In this document: positions 5,892 to 6,815 of the stretch, in pieces
Layout: each line of letters starts with the position of its first letter
How positions within the stretch are numbered: position 1 is the stretch's first letter
Origin: JBKHXU01 sp046565865
GTDB taxonomy: Bacteria; Pseudomonadota; Gammaproteobacteria; Acidiferrobacterales; Sulfurifustaceae
Direction of reading: 5' to 3'
Assembly: GCA_046565865.1 (NCBI GenBank)
Contig: JBKHXU010000090.1
Coordinates: 1-6,815, forward strand
DNA length: 6,815 bases
Program-made: the position numbers and the translations under genes
The notes under the pieces: model-generated
Told to the model about the DNA's origin: nothing
Database searches by the model: none
What the model saw: only the letters and a program-made list of their open reading frames with translations

Positions 5892-5986
5892 GTGTGCAGC
5901 ATACCCAACGGCACCACGGACCGTAAGCGACGATAGTCGCGAATTATTTCTTGCATGCGATTGGTCGGTATAGTTAATCCTTCCAT
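5888..5986 (-). CDS. Possible small ORF or gene fragment downstream of the nucleotidyltransferase
   Basis: On the minus strand an ATG at 5986, with GAGG 4 nt upstream, opens a 32-residue frame beginning MEGLTIPTNRMQEII and ending VVPLGMLHT, terminating at a TAG that shares bases with the stop of the oppositely oriented exported-protein gene. The same frame is open further upstream through the end of the nucleotidyltransferase gene and reads protein-like (AQRLTETLGAGVVRLLRQ). It could be a small gene, a decayed fragment, or chance. No family recognised. Confidence 0.2.
   Translation of the reverse strand: MEGLTIPTNRMQEIIRDYRRLRSVVPLGMLHT
5927..5952 (+). terminator. Weak candidate terminator after the exported helical protein gene
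   Basis: GCGAC (5927-5931) and GTCGC (5936-5940) form a perfect 5-bp stem around a GATA loop, followed by the AT-rich tail GAATTATTTCTT. It is 36 nt after the stop at 5891. The stem is short and the tail is not a clean T-run, so this is only a weak rho-independent terminator candidate. Confidence 0.35.
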
Positions 5987-6027
5987 TTGCCTCAGCAAGC
6001 GAACCACTCCTGCGCCAAGCGTTTCCG

Positions 6028-6815
6028 TTAGCCGTTGTGCTCGCGTAGCACGCGGTGAAACAAGTCGTTCAGCTGACCAATGACGATGGGCGAATGGGAC
6101 TTTTTGGGAACTTCTGTCGGCTCGGATTCCAATTCAGCCTCGATGAATTCATTCAATACGGGCACTGCGGCGGCGGAGCCCAATTCGGGGGCGCGCCGCT
6201 TCTGCTCCAGCAGCGTGTGAATTGCGAAAAGCACCGCCGGTTTATCGTCCAAAAGCGTCAGAAGCTTCTCGAACTCGATCGGGGCCGCAGCGCCTGTCTT
6301 TGCCACCCAACGGGCGGCTAGTAAAGGGCGCAAGACATAGAAGTACTTTTTCAACGGAACGACTTCCTCGCGCAGATATCCCCGATAGTTGGTCCTCGCC
6401 ATGCTGAGGTAGTGATAAATCCCTTTGTCGGGTGCGTAGACGGTCGGAAGAATGCTGAGTGCGCCTGCCCGAAACTGGCTCTTCTCCATGTAAGTGATGG
6501 GTGACTGGATCCACTCTATGAAAGCGGGGTTCGATTTCCAGTAGAGCCTCAACGATTTCCTGGCATCCCACCCATTGAGATCAATATCGTCGGTGATCGG
6601 GTATTCGATGACGTCGCGCCGTTCTTCGAGATCAACTGCCAAATACCAGTCGGGCTCGTGCACGTATACGAAACGAACATCGTAGTCGCTGTTCGGCGAA
6701 GCAAAACCCCAGGCGCGGCTCCCGGACTCGATAGCAAACAGTATGCGAACGCCGTGCTCCTGTTCAGCTCCGGCGAGGCGTCGCAGTATTTCCGAGCGTA
6801 CGTGTTCCGGGATCA
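6028..6815 (-). CDS. Nucleotidyltransferase of the RlaP/YcgL type (COG3541), 5' end missing
   Basis: The frame is open from the TAA at 6028-6030 to the right edge, giving 261 visible residues; the start lies outside the window. A GTG at 6663 would remove the active site, so it is not the start. The visible N-terminal part has the polymerase-beta-like nucleotidyltransferase signature: ESGSRAWGF (residues 29-37) and SDYDVRFVYV (42-51), with D43 and D45 as the metal-binding acid pair. Further family-like blocks are DLEERRDVIEYPI and DLNGWDARKSLRLY, then WIQSPITY. Such enzymes transfer nucleotides to RNA or other targets; RlaP members are often linked to RNA ligase operons, but no ligase is visible here and the substrate cannot be told. 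Only a few N-terminal residues are probably missing. The last 50 residues are Glu-rich and less conserved-looking. Convergent with the upstream-lying exported-protein gene. Confidence 0.88.
   Translation of the reverse strand, partial: IPEHVRSEILRRLAGAEQEHGVRILFAIESGSRAWGFASPNSDYDVRFVYVHEPDWYLAVDLEERRDVIEYPITDDIDLNGWDARKSLRLYWKSNPAFIEWIQSPITYMEKSQFRAGALSILPTVYAPDKGIYHYLSMARTNYRGYLREEVVPLKKYFYVLRPLLAARWVAKTGAAAPIEFEKLLTLLDDKPAVLFAIHTLLEQKRRAPELGSAAAVPVLNEFIEAELESEPTEVPKKSHSPIVIGQLNDLFHRVLREHNG

Noticed and set aside
6028..6663. Nucleotidyltransferase called as a complete gene from the GTG at 6663
   Set aside because: The catalytic GS...DxD block is encoded upstream of that codon in the same uninterrupted frame, so the gene must begin beyond the window edge.

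Overview
The window looks like an accessory or inter-operon stretch of a Gram-negative, probably proteobacterial, chromosome. Three things support this: several proteins have classical Sec signal peptides and cysteine-bearing exported domains, the first operon is GC-rich at third codon positions, and the gene families (DUF2157 plus GDYxxxLxY, LysE/RhtB, M15 peptidase) are common there. The sequence alone does not fix genus or species. I saw no rRNA, tRNA, CRISPR array or intact insertion sequence.

Layout. Positions 1-232 hold an upstream region with one weak leftward open frame running off the left edge. Positions 233-2184 (+) are a clean two-gene operon: a polytopic DUF2157 membrane protein that appears to start at an unannotated CTG codon, overlapping by 4 nt a GDYxxxLxY-domain membrane-anchored protein. 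Positions 2368-2988 (-) encode a LysE/RhtB-type exporter, convergent with that operon. Positions 3080-4569 (-) are a tight two-gene unit, overlapping by ATGA: a peptidoglycan-binding plus M15-type metallopeptidase without a signal peptide, followed by an exported cysteine-rich protein of unknown family. Positions 4818-5225 (-) encode a small coiled-coil protein with a C-terminal membrane anchor and an uncertain start. Positions 5355-5891 (+) encode a small exported helical protein of unknown family. Positions 6028 to the right edge (-) encode a nucleotidyltransferase of the RlaP/YcgL (COG3541) type, cut at its 5' end.

The most interesting structure is around the M15 pair. The start region of the lysE-like gene (upstream DNA plus the first dozen or so codons) is present twice in the same orientation: once at the intact gene (2954-3040) and once, degraded, at 4662-4752, with about 72 of 87 aligned positions identical by hand. 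These diverged direct repeats bracket the peptidase/exported-protein pair, so the pair looks like a cassette inserted at a duplicated lysE locus. A cytoplasmic-start peptidoglycan hydrolase translationally coupled to an exported partner is the arrangement expected of a secreted cell-wall toxin and its periplasmic immunity protein. That function is an inference; no secretion genes are visible here.

A second point is at the left end. The ribosome-binding site of the DUF2157 gene lies in the 3' arm of a strong inverted repeat (203-227), and the gene appears to use a rare CTG start, which suggests low or conditional translation of the operon.
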